64,000 nucleotides of DNA from positions 1 to 64,000 of the forward strand of contig CAKSVR010000010.1 in NCBI GenBank assembly GCA_934504345.1, in the 5' to 3' direction. The stretch comes from an uncultured Agathobaculum sp. (GTDB lineage Bacteria > Bacillota > Clostridia > Oscillospirales > Butyricicoccaceae). Positions 16,607 to 24,475 of this stretch are shown here, piece by piece. The notes under the pieces were generated by a model. That model saw only the letters and a program-made list of their open reading frames with translations, made no database searches and had not been told where the DNA came from. Numbering within the stretch: position 1 is the first letter of the stretch; each line of letters starts with the position of its first letter. A program made the position numbers and the translations under genes.

Positions 16607-17425
16607 TCAGTCCTCCTGAAGCAGCAGGGGCAGGGTGACACAGCACTCGGTGCCGATGCCCTTTGCGCTGAAGATACGCAGGCCGTAGTCCTCGCCGAAC
16701 ATCAGCCGGATGCGGCTGTTGACGTTTCGCAGCGCGATGCCGCCGCGCTTGCTCTGGGCGGTGTCCGTGCTGCCGTGCGCGAACTCCTCGTTGAGCTGCG
16801 CGACCTGTTCCTCTGAAATACCGATGCCGTCGTCCCGCACGCGCAGGAACAGCGTGTGCGCGCTGTTCTCGATGGCGATATGCACGGTGCCGTGCTCGAC
16901 CTTGCCCTCAAGGCCGTGGACAACGGCATTCTCCACGAGCGGCTGGAGGATGAGCTTGGGCATCCGCGCCTCGAGCAGCTCCTCGTTCTCCATTTCAAGC
17001 TCCAGCTCGAGCTTGTCGCCGAAACGACATCGCTGGATGGTGAAATAGTTCTCGGTATTGTCTAATTCGTCGGAAAATGTGACATATTCCTGCACATTCG
17101 AGATGGTATAGCGGAAAAACGTCGCCAGCGCCTCGGTGGTTTCCGCGATGTCCTCGCAGTCGGCCAGCAGTGCATCCGAGCGGATGGCCTCGAGCGCGTT
17201 GTACAGAAAATGCGGGTTGATCTGGTTTTGCAGCGCCAGATATTCGGCCTGCTTCTGCCGCAGGCGGGTGATCTCCTCACCGTGCAGGCGGTCCTCGATC
17301 TCTCCGAAGAACGCGAAAACATCGCGGCAGCGGCTCCAGTCCTCACCGAGCACGGCATCCACATCACCGTCCCGCCGATAGCGGCGGAGTGCCCGGCGCA
17401 GCTTCCATTGTGTTTTCAGCCACAT
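16607..17425 (-). CDS. soluble YesM/LytS-type sensor histidine kinase
   Basis: This 272-residue kinase has the His_kinase domain H-box QINPHFLYNALE and an HATPase domain (QPLVENAVVHGLE, DDGIGIS, RGGIALRNVNSRI). Unlike YesM-type relatives it has no membrane segment and no extracellular sensor. Its first 60 residues are charged and probably helical. It must take its signal from a cytoplasmic partner. The pseudo-ABC protein encoded one base downstream is the natural candidate, and the AraC-type response regulator encoded 10 bp upstream is its likely target. Confidence 0.9.
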   Translation of the reverse strand: MWLKTQWKLRRALRRYRRDGDVDAVLGEDWSRCRDVFAFFGEIEDRLHGEEITRLRQKQAEYLALQNQINPHFLYNALEAIRSDALLADCEDIAETTEALATFFRYTISNVQEYVTFSDELDNTENYFTIQRCRFGDKLELELEMENEELLEARMPKLILQPLVENAVVHGLEGKVEHGTVHIAIENSAHTLFLRVRDDGIGISEEQVAQLNEEFAHGSTDTAQSKRGGIALRNVNSRIRLMFGEDYGLRIFSAKGIGTECCVTLPLLLQED

Positions 17426-17435
17426 TGCGCGTCAC

Positions 17436-19019
17436 CTACCTGTACAGCTTCTTGTAGTCCGAGGGACTGATGCCGGTCGTCTTTTTGAACAGGCGGGAGA
17501 AGTATTTCAGGTCACGGTAGCCGACCTGCTCGGCTACATCCTGCACGGAAACCTCCTCGCCGCACAGCAGCTCCTTGGCCTTGTTCATGCGAAGCTCGGT
17601 CAGATAATCCATGAAATTCTGGCCGGTTTCCTTTTTGAACATGGCGGAGAAGTAGGTGGCGTTGAAGCCGACCGCGCTGCTCACATCCTCCAGCCGGAGG
17701 GCCTCCTGATAGTGCTGCTGGATGAACCGCTTGGCATCCGTGATGGGTCGTGCCTCCCGCTGAGAGCGTTCGCGGCGCAGCCGGTCGAGCTCGCCGCTGA
17801 CATCATCGCGCAGCAGCCGGAACAGCTCCTGTGCATCCGTGGCCTGCCAGAGCGCATCCTCCATGCGCTGAAAGAAGCGGTCGTCGGCCTCGCCGCCCTG
17901 CTGGATGCCGTAGCGCACGGCGGTCAGAACCTGCAAAAACCAGTCCTCGAGCAGTCGTCCGCAGAGAGGCCGGGCCGCCATCACCGCGCCGTAGCTGCCT
18001 TCGAGCTCAGCGAGATACTGTTCGCCGTTCAGGTATTCGGCGGCCTCCTGAAAACGGCGCTTGCAGCTGCTGTCGAGCGTAAAATGCTGCGAAAGATCGG
18101 GCGTGTCGATCTCGGCATCGCGCACCGCGAGCGGGCGGCACAGCCGGTCGGCGCACAGCCAGAGCGCCTCACGCATGGAGGCGGTCAGACCGTCCGCGGC
18201 GGACTTTCGGCTGCCGAAGCAGATGGTGGCGCGGATGCCCCAGAAAAGATCGCGCTGTTTTTCGATCTCCTTGCGGATCTTGGTAAAGCACCGCTTGACC
18301 TCGACCGGCTGATAGGCGAGCATATACACCGCAATGGCAATGCCCTCGCGGCGGGCGGCCGCCGCAAAGCCGCAGCCGAGCTGTCCGAGCTCCTGCCGGA
18401 CGATCTCGAGCGCGTGCTTCATCATGGCGCGGTATCCGTCCTGATTTTCCGCCGCCGAGGGAATATCCGGCTTGACGACGGCTGCAAAGTAGCTGCCGCC
18501 GGGCTCCATGCCGCTCTCGAGGCCGAACAGGCGCACGGCGCTCGAGGTCGGCACGCCGCCGCGCACCTCGAGCATCAGCGTGTCGATGATGCGCTCCTGC
18601 TCGCGCTCCACGCTCTTTTTCAGGCGGTATTCGATGGCAGCCTCCTCGCCCATCTTGTCCTTTACGCCGATGAGCAGATCGACCATCTCCTCCTGCTTGA
18701 GCGGCTTGAGCAGATAGCCCTCTACGCCGTATTTGAGCGCATTCTGCGCGTATTCGAACTGGCGGTAGCCGCTGACGATGATAAAATGCAGTCCGGGCTG
18801 TATCTGCTTGGCCTGCCGGATGAGATCGATGCCGTCGCAGCCGGGCATACGGATGTCCGTCACCAGCAGGTGCGGCGTTTTCTCGCGCACGAGATCGAGC
18901 GCGGTCATACCGTCGTTCGCCGTGCCGACGATCTCAAAGCCGAGGCCCTCCCAGTCGATCAGCTTTTGCATCAGCAGCAGGACTTTCTTTTCGTCATCGG
19001 CCAGTACGACCTTTAACAT
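17436..19019 (-). CDS. AraC-type response regulator (receiver-HTH)
   Basis: The 527-residue protein has an N-terminal receiver domain (VVLADDEKKV, phosphoacceptor Asp in LLVTDIRMPG, Lys in YLLKPL). A roughly 290-residue central region follows, then a C-terminal AraC DNA-binding domain (DVSSAVGFNATYFSAMFKK and DVAEQVGYRDLKYFSRLFKK, the two HTH motifs). This is the YesN/CheY-AraC architecture used to switch sugar transporter operons. It begins 126 bp after the sugar-binding lipoprotein gene, behind a strong AAAGGAG site and with no convincing promoter. Partial read-through from the ABC operon may therefore supply it. Confidence 0.93.
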   Translation of the reverse strand: MLKVVLADDEKKVLLLMQKLIDWEGLGFEIVGTANDGMTALDLVREKTPHLLVTDIRMPGCDGIDLIRQAKQIQPGLHFIIVSGYRQFEYAQNALKYGVEGYLLKPLKQEEMVDLLIGVKDKMGEEAAIEYRLKKSVEREQERIIDTLMLEVRGGVPTSSAVRLFGLESGMEPGGSYFAAVVKPDIPSAAENQDGYRAMMKHALEIVRQELGQLGCGFAAAARREGIAIAVYMLAYQPVEVKRCFTKIRKEIEKQRDLFWGIRATICFGSRKSAADGLTASMREALWLCADRLCRPLAVRDAEIDTPDLSQHFTLDSSCKRRFQEAAEYLNGEQYLAELEGSYGAVMAARPLCGRLLEDWFLQVLTAVRYGIQQGGEADDRFFQRMEDALWQATDAQELFRLLRDDVSGELDRLRRERSQREARPITDAKRFIQQHYQEALRLEDVSSAVGFNATYFSAMFKKETGQNFMDYLTELRMNKAKELLCGEEVSVQDVAEQVGYRDLKYFSRLFKKTTGISPSDYKKLYR

Positions 19020-19060
19020 ACAGTAATCTCCTTTGGAGGTAAATTTTTCGTATCGATAAG

Positions 19061-19093
19061 AAAAAGGGAAAACGTAACCGCTTTCCCTTTTAT
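19061..19093 (-). terminator. terminator between the ABC operon and the regulatory operon
   Basis: AAAAGGGAAA and TTTCCCTTTT form a stem with a loop of about 10 nt. On the minus strand it is followed by a T run (TTTTTCTTA). It separates the binding-lipoprotein gene from the response regulator gene. Confidence 0.7.
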
Positions 19094-19144
19094 CCTATTC
19101 ATAGTAACACTGTTTGCAAGGATTTGCAAAGTGTTTCCGAGCGA

Positions 19145-20125
19145 TTACTCGTAGTCGCCTACGTTGCTGGAGTCGATCCAGGTGTTGTCGGTTACGATCT
19201 CGGTGGTGTCGAGGGTTTCACCCTTGAGCAGCTTAACAGCAGCCTCGATGCCGTTTGCAGCCATAGCGCCGCCGTTCTGGGAAACGGTACCGGTGATGCG
19301 GCCGTCCTGAATAGCCTCGAAGCCGTCCGGCGTGCCGTCAACGCCTGCGATAACGATGCCGGAGTTAGCGCCTGCTGCGTTGCCAGCGCCTACTGCCATG
19401 CCGTCGTTCTCACAAACGATAGCGTCCAGATCATATGCGGACAGCCAGCTCTCAACGGTGGACTGAGCGCTTGCGGTATCCCACTGGCAGTCAGCCGGTG
19501 CAACGACCTGCTTGATCTCGGGATAGTTCTTCAGAATGTTCTCATAGCCTTCCATGCGCTGCAGACCGCCTGCATCGCCGGACGGGCCGGTCAGGATAGC
19601 GATGTTGCCCTTGCCGTTGAGGAGCTTTGCAACCTGCTCCATCTCGGTTTCGCCGGCCTTTACGTTGTTGCCGTAGGAAACAGCGGAGATACCGTTGTTC
19701 TGCCAGTCGGTGCAGGCAGAGATGATGTTGATCATAACAACGCCGGCATCAGATGCGGACTTTGCAGCATCAGCGAGGCCGTCCGGATCAACAGGCTCGA
19801 ACAGGATGGCATCATAGCCCTCGGATACGCACTGCTCGATCTGGCTGATCTGGGTAGCAGCGTCCTGATCAGCGCTCAGGATGGTCAGGTCAACGCCCAG
19901 CTCGTCAGCCTTGGCCTCAGCAGCCTCGGATACGGCGATCTGGAATGCGTTGGTCTGGTGCTGCTGGATGAGAGCGATCTTGTAGGAATCGCCGGAATCG
20001 GAAGCACTGCTGTCAGAGCCGGTGGAAGCATCCGAACCGGTGGATGCGGAGTTGCCGCAGCCGGTAGCCAGACCAAGGGTCATAGCGCCGGTGAGCAGCA
20101 TAGCGAGAAATCTCTTCTTGTTCAT
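19145..20125 (-). CDS. sugar ABC transporter substrate-binding lipoprotein (Peripla_BP_4)
   Basis: The 326-residue protein has a lipoprotein signal peptide with lipobox ATGC and a Ser/Asp-rich linker. A ribose/galactose-type binding fold follows (KIALIQQHQTNAFQIAVSEAAE, later ILTGPSGDAGG and IAGVDGTPDG). It delivers a monosaccharide or polyol to the RbsC-like permease encoded upstream. It is the third gene of the ABC operon in the order ATPase, permease, binding protein. Confidence 0.92.
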   Translation of the reverse strand: MNKKRFLAMLLTGAMTLGLATGCGNSASTGSDASTGSDSSASDSGDSYKIALIQQHQTNAFQIAVSEAAEAKADELGVDLTILSADQDAATQISQIEQCVSEGYDAILFEPVDPDGLADAAKSASDAGVVMINIISACTDWQNNGISAVSYGNNVKAGETEMEQVAKLLNGKGNIAILTGPSGDAGGLQRMEGYENILKNYPEIKQVVAPADCQWDTASAQSTVESWLSAYDLDAIVCENDGMAVGAGNAAGANSGIVIAGVDGTPDGFEAIQDGRITGTVSQNGGAMAANGIEAAVKLLKGETLDTTEIVTDNTWIDSSNVGDYE

Positions 20126-20229
20126 TTTCTTTTTTCCTCCTCAGAGAAGTTGTGAATATGATGAAGAGGAGAGGGGAGCGCGGAGCGCTCCCGCTGCCTC
20201 TTTATCAGCAGGATAAGTGGTGAAACGGG

Positions 20230-21174
20230 TCAGTTCTTCTTGGTCTTGCCCTTTACGTCGATGAGAACGGCAACGACGATGATAACGCCCTTGACGATCT
20301 TCTGCCAGTGGGACGATACGCCCATGATGTCCAGACCGTTTGCGATAACGGTGATGAGCAGACAGCCGATGACAACACCCCACGGCTTGCCTACGCCGCC
20401 GGTCATGGATACGCCGCCGACAACGCACGCCGTGATGGCATCCATCTCGTAGCTCTCAGCCGCAGTCGGCTGGCCGATGGTAACGCGGGAGGTCATCAGG
20501 AAGCCGCACAGACCAGCCAGCAGGCCGGCAATGGCGAACGTGGAGATGCGGATGGCAGTGGTGTTGATGCCGGAAACGCGGGCTGCCTGAAGGTTGCCGC
20601 CGCAGGCGTAAACACGCCGTCCGTAAACCGTTTTGGACAAAACGAATGCACAGATGATGATAACGATTACAAGAAAGATGGACAGCATCGGGATGCCTGC
20701 GATAGAGGAGGCAGCGACCGCCTTGTATTCCTTGCTGATGCCGGTGATCGGCTTGCCTTTCGAGGTCAGCAGCGCCAGACCGCGCACAGCCGTCATCGAG
20801 CCGAGCGTCATGATGAACGGCGGCAGGTCGCCGATGGCAACGCCGATACCGTTTACCATGCCGACAGCCAGACCGGCCAGCATCGCAACAACGAGCGGCA
20901 CGATCAGCGGCAGGTCGCCCTTGCCGAGCAGCGCGGCCAGAATGCCGGTGAATGCAACGGTGGAGCCGACCGACATATCAAAGCCGCCTGCGATGATGAC
21001 GAACATCATGCCGAACGCCAGAATGCCGTTGATGGAAGCCTGCTTGAGGATGTTCACGAGGTTGGTCGGTGCGATGAAGCTGGGCTTCAGGCAGGTAAGC
21101 GCAACGACCAGTGCAATGAAGATCAGGAAAATGAAGTATTCGCTGATCAATCCCTTGATATTTTTCTGTTTCAT
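20230..21174 (-). CDS. sugar ABC transporter permease (RbsC-like)
   Basis: The 314-residue multi-pass membrane protein belongs to the BPD_transp_2 family of ribose/xylose/inositol permeases. The family hallmark GGFDMSVGS and the coupling region YACGGNLQAARVSGIN are clear. It follows the ATPase gene after 13 bp. It is the physical partner of the RbsA-like ATPase, and possibly of the pseudo-ABC protein encoded in the neighbouring operon. Confidence 0.93.
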   Translation of the reverse strand: MKQKNIKGLISEYFIFLIFIALVVALTCLKPSFIAPTNLVNILKQASINGILAFGMMFVIIAGGFDMSVGSTVAFTGILAALLGKGDLPLIVPLVVAMLAGLAVGMVNGIGVAIGDLPPFIMTLGSMTAVRGLALLTSKGKPITGISKEYKAVAASSIAGIPMLSIFLVIVIIICAFVLSKTVYGRRVYACGGNLQAARVSGINTTAIRISTFAIAGLLAGLCGFLMTSRVTIGQPTAAESYEMDAITACVVGGVSMTGGVGKPWGVVIGCLLITVIANGLDIMGVSSHWQKIVKGVIIVVAVLIDVKGKTKKN

Positions 21175-21187
21175 TTCTCTTTTCTCC

Positions 21188-22681
21188 TTATACTTCGATC
21201 GCGGAGGCCAGTGTCATGATGCGTTCCTGCGAGAACTCACTGCGCTGTACCTCACCGGAGAGATTGCCCTCGCACATTACCATGATGCGGTCGCAGACAC
21301 CCATCAGCTCGGGGATCTCGGACGAGATCATGATAACGGCCTTGCCCTGCTGCACCAGCTTGCCGAGCAGCAGGTAAATATCGCGCTTGGCGCCGACGTC
21401 GATGCCGCGGGTCGGCTCATCGAGGATGATGACGTCCGGGTCGTTCAGCAGCCACTTGGCGATAACGATCTTCTGCTGGTTGCCGCCGGACAGATTGCCC
21501 GCGATCTGGTCGCCGGAAGGAGTTTTGATGTTCAGCTTTTTGATGTACTCCATGGAAGCGGCGCGTGCCTTGCCCTTGTTGTAAAGGCCGTGGCTGAGCA
21601 GCTTTTTGATGGCTACCATGGCGATATTGTCGTTTACCGAGCCGCTGAGGTTCAGACCGGTGACTTTTCGGTCCTCGGTGATGAGGGCCACGCCCTCCTT
21701 GATGATGTCCTTCGGAGAATGGACCTTGACCTGCTTGCCCTTGACGAAGATCTCGCCGGAGGCCAGCTCGTGCATACCGAAGATGCCCTCGACCAGCTCG
21801 CTGCGGCCCGCGCCTACCAGACCGCCGATGCCGAGGATCTCGCCGCGGCGGACGGAAAGGCTGACGCCCTTTACCTTGTTGTCCGCGCGGACGATGTTCT
21901 TTGCCTCAAAAACGACATCGCCGATTTCGGCCTCCAGCTTGGGGAATACATCGGTGATCTCACGGCCGACCATCATTTTGATGAGCTGGGCCTCGTCGAG
22001 GTCCTTGGTGTCGCCCGAACCGATGTACTGGCCGTCGCGGTAAACGCTGACACGGTCGCAGATGGAGAAGATCTCGTCCATACGGTGCGAAATATAGATA
22101 ATGGCAACGCCCTTTGCGGTCAGGCTGCGGATGTGCTCGAACAGCAGCTCGACCTCGCGGTCGGTGATGGCGGCTGTCGGCTCGTCCATGACGATGACCT
22201 TAGCGTTGATGGAGATCGCCTTGATGATCTCGATCAGCTGGCACTGGGCAACGGTCAGGTTACGCAGCTTTTCTTTCGGAGAAACGTGCAGGCCGCATTC
22301 CTTGATGAGCTTTTCGGCCTCTGCGATCTCGGCCTTTGCATCGACCAGACCGTTTTTGCGGATCTCACGGCCGACGAAGATGTTTTCATACACGGACATA
22401 TCCAGAATCGGATTGAGCTCCTGATGGATCATCGCAACACCGTGATCCATGGCCTCTTTCGGGTTGTTCACATGGTACGGCTCACCGTTGAAGATGATCT
22501 CACCACCGGGATCCTTGGTGTAAATACCCATCAGGATCTTCATCAGGGTGGATTTGCCGGCACCGTTCTCGCCCATCAGGGCGTGTACCTCGCCGGGCTT
22601 TACCTGAAGCTGCACATGATCGAGCGCCTTTACGCCGGGGAAAGTCTTGCTGATCTCTTTCATTTCCAGTACATACTCCAT
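21188..22681 (-). CDS. sugar ABC transporter ATP-binding protein (RbsA-like, tandem NBD)
   Basis: This 497-residue tandem ATPase has an intact first P-loop (MGENGAGKST) and Walker B (VIVMDEPTAAI). The second domain has GLVGAGRSE, the natural variation of the family, and a signature LSGGNQQK followed by VIILDEPTRGID. It energises the sugar ABC importer. It is a useful reference for the pseudo-ABC protein at 15172-16605, which has lost even the first-domain motifs. It is the first gene of the operon, behind GAGGAGGGAAG. Confidence 0.95.
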   Translation of the reverse strand: MEYVLEMKEISKTFPGVKALDHVQLQVKPGEVHALMGENGAGKSTLMKILMGIYTKDPGGEIIFNGEPYHVNNPKEAMDHGVAMIHQELNPILDMSVYENIFVGREIRKNGLVDAKAEIAEAEKLIKECGLHVSPKEKLRNLTVAQCQLIEIIKAISINAKVIVMDEPTAAITDREVELLFEHIRSLTAKGVAIIYISHRMDEIFSICDRVSVYRDGQYIGSGDTKDLDEAQLIKMMVGREITDVFPKLEAEIGDVVFEAKNIVRADNKVKGVSLSVRRGEILGIGGLVGAGRSELVEGIFGMHELASGEIFVKGKQVKVHSPKDIIKEGVALITEDRKVTGLNLSGSVNDNIAMVAIKKLLSHGLYNKGKARAASMEYIKKLNIKTPSGDQIAGNLSGGNQQKIVIAKWLLNDPDVIILDEPTRGIDVGAKRDIYLLLGKLVQQGKAVIMISSEIPELMGVCDRIMVMCEGNLSGEVQRSEFSQERIMTLASAIEV

Positions 22682-22904
22682 GCTGTTCTTCCCTCCTCAT
22701 GTGTCATTTCTTTGTGATTATCTTATCAAAGTTCGGTCGGATGGGGAACGCAATATTTTTGTATCAGGGGGGAGAATTTTTAGAAATTTTACAAATACGG
22801 CATAACGCTCAAAGATTGGGACGGGAAATTGTGCAGTATACACATAACGTTTGCGTGCAATCCCAAAACTGCGTGCAGAAGCTATTTCGCAGCAGCGGCT
22901 TTCC

Positions 22905-23049
22905 CGGTGCACGCGAGTGCGCGTGAGCGTTCTCGCCCTGTCCGGGCGGCAGTCCATTTTCCTGTACCCTTTTCATGGTGCAGACGAGTCGCGTTAGCGA
23001 TACGCCGTTTCCGGGCTGGGATTTCGCCGCCTGCGGGCGGCGGGAACGG
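22905..23049 (+). repeat. left arm of a ~145-bp inverted repeat
   Basis: This arm matches the reverse complement of 23478-23620 at roughly 85% by eye. The best blocks are 22932-22959 and 23000-23030, which are nearly identical between arms. The arm contains GC-rich sub-hairpins (for example GCCGCC..GGCGGC near 23026-23042). The inner flank (23050-23130) also resembles the other copy more weakly. Confidence 0.75.
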
Positions 23050-23214
23050 GTGCGCCGCCCCGGCGCTGGGGCAAAAAGGGAGGGACACCTACGGTTTCCC
23101 TCCCTCTTTGAACTCCTACCTTTCCCTCAGCAGCCTCGCGAACGAGCCTTACGGCTCTACTTCATAGGTAACTCGCATAAAGGAACGGGTATCGGCTGAC
23201 GTTTTCCACGTTGT

Positions 23215-23250
23215 CGCGGCGTTATCGCGGCAGATTGCACGGGTTTTGCG
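23215..23250. repeat. 36-bp dispersed repeat, copy 1
   Basis: The stretch starting CGCGGCG and ending GGGTTTTGCG recurs at 36594-36629 with only a few mismatches. It lies in the loop of the large inverted repeat. Both copies are intergenic. Confidence 0.6.
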
Positions 23251-23477
23251 TAAATACTGTTGCAGACCGTTAACGGCTTGAGCGTAGCTGTGAAAGGAAT
23301 GGTCGGCGTTAAGCCGAGCCTACGAGCTGGTAACGGTACTGCCGTTCCTTTTTTCGGTCCCGAGCACAAATAGGAACGGCAAAGCCGTTCCGTGCGCCGA
23401 GGTATCCCCAAAAAGGGCGGAAGATGGAGTCCCAAGAGGATAGAAACCACCGTAGGGGGTGTCTATCCTTTTGGAAA

Positions 23478-23620
23478 CCGTTCCCGCCGCTCGCAAGCGG
23501 CGAAATCCCAGCCCGGAAACGGCGTATTGCTTCGCAACTCGTGTGCACCAGTAAAAGGGTGCCGAGAAATGGACTGCCGCCCGGACAGGGCGAGTGCGCT
23601 CACGCGCCTCGTGTGCACCG
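23478..23620 (-). repeat. right arm of the ~145-bp inverted repeat
   Basis: This is the inverted copy of 22905-23049. Within this arm the 12-mer CTCGTGTGCACC occurs at 23538-23549 and again at 23608-23619, a 70-bp period, so the element is itself built from sub-repeats. Confidence 0.75.
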
Positions 23621-23664
23621 GATAAAAGGTGCAGGGAAATAGGCTGCTGTCTGCAAACGGGCAG

Positions 23665-23697
23665 AAAAAAAGCGAGGTTACTTCCTCGCTTTTTTCT
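23665..23697 (-). terminator. terminator overlapping the end of the flavin reductase gene
   Basis: AAAAAAGCGAGG and CCTCGCTTTTTT form a perfect stem with A and T runs on both sides. The reductase stop codon at 23678 lies in the loop, so the last codons are part of the hairpin. Confidence 0.85.
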
Positions 23698-24256
23698 TCT
23701 TTTGTACGCTGTATCCGAACTTTCCGAGCTTTTCACCGAGCGAAAAGTATTCCCCATGGGAATACATCACCAGACCGGCATCGTTGATGTGCAGACGGTC
23801 GCTCTCGTCCAGATAAGCGTCGTCCACCGTCACGCCGAGCACCTCGGCGAGGAACATCGTGTGGCTGCCGAGCGGGCGGCTCTCCACCACGCGGCAGGCG
23901 ATGTTCACCGGGCTCTCCGCGATGGCGGGCGCATGAACGTGCTCGACCGGCATGGGTGTCAGACCGGTTTTTGCGAATTTATCCACATCGCGGCCGCTGA
24001 CAACGCCGCAGTAGTCGCACGCCTTGACCAGCTCAGCGGTGGTGAGGTTGATGACGAATTCGCCCGTTTCCTCGATGATATGGTACGAGTGGCGCGACGG
24101 GCGCACCGAAATGGACACCATCGGCGGGTTGGTGCACACCGTGCCCGCCCACGCTACGGTGATGATATTGGGCCGGTTTTCCCGGTCGGCCATGCTCACC
24201 ATCACCGCCGGAACGGGATTGAGCATATTGCCGGCTTTCCAGCTCTGTTTACCCAT
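23678..24256 (-). CDS. flavin reductase-like protein (FMN-binding split barrel)
   Basis: The 192-residue protein matches flavoredoxin/flavin reductase domain proteins (start NPVPAVMVSMADRENRPNIITVAWAG, then ISVRPSRHSYHIIEETGEFVIN). These bind FMN and act in electron transfer or reduce flavins with NAD(P)H. It is transcribed alone from a start behind AAAGGAG and stands next to a gene-free repeat region. The redox partner is not evident from the neighbourhood. Confidence 0.88.
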   Translation of the reverse strand: MGKQSWKAGNMLNPVPAVMVSMADRENRPNIITVAWAGTVCTNPPMVSISVRPSRHSYHIIEETGEFVINLTTAELVKACDYCGVVSGRDVDKFAKTGLTPMPVEHVHAPAIAESPVNIACRVVESRPLGSHTMFLAEVLGVTVDDAYLDESDRLHINDAGLVMYSHGEYFSLGEKLGKFGYSVQKKKKARK

Positions 24257-24475
24257 GGCTGTTTACTCCTTTTATACAGTTGGCGTGCGGGAGGGCACGC
24301 GATTATTTTCTCCTGCCGCGCAGAGGCGGAAATCCGACCGAAAACACGGCGTTTTTGTGGGAATACCGGAGAATATCCGGCAAAAACTTTGCCCGCGATT
24401 GACATTGTGCGGCAGATTTAGTACAATATAATCGACAATAGGCAAAAAACGGCATGATCTGTATCTGATACCGGC
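24257..24475. other. spacer between flavin reductase and SARP genes
   Basis: No gene is visible. The main feature is the plus-strand promoter at 24399-24427. A small hairpin (CCGGAGAATATCCGG, about 24367-24381) lies upstream of it. Confidence 0.5.
24399..24427 (+). promoter_or_regulatory. strong plus-strand promoter facing the SARP gene antisense
   Basis: TTGACA (24399-24404) and TACAAT (24422-24427) are exactly 17 bp apart, an 11 of 12 match to the vegetative consensus. No plus-strand gene follows. A transcript from near 24434 would run antisense into the 3' end of the SARP-type regulator gene (24476-25675). Confidence 0.6.

Larger units (their letters stand above)
22682..23677. other. gene-free region of about 1 kb with inverted repeats
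   Basis: I find no supportable gene between the ABC operon and the flavin reductase gene. The stretch is dominated by a large inverted repeat (arms 22905-23049 and 23478-23620) with weaker matching extending inward. A 36-bp sequence at 23215-23250 recurs at 36594-36629. Short open frames here are interrupted and lack ribosome sites. Confidence 0.6.

Noticed and set aside
22829..23757. Several 70-145 codon frames in the gene-free repeat region
   Set aside because: They run through the inverted repeat arms on both strands, share sequence only because of the repeat, and lack start signals.
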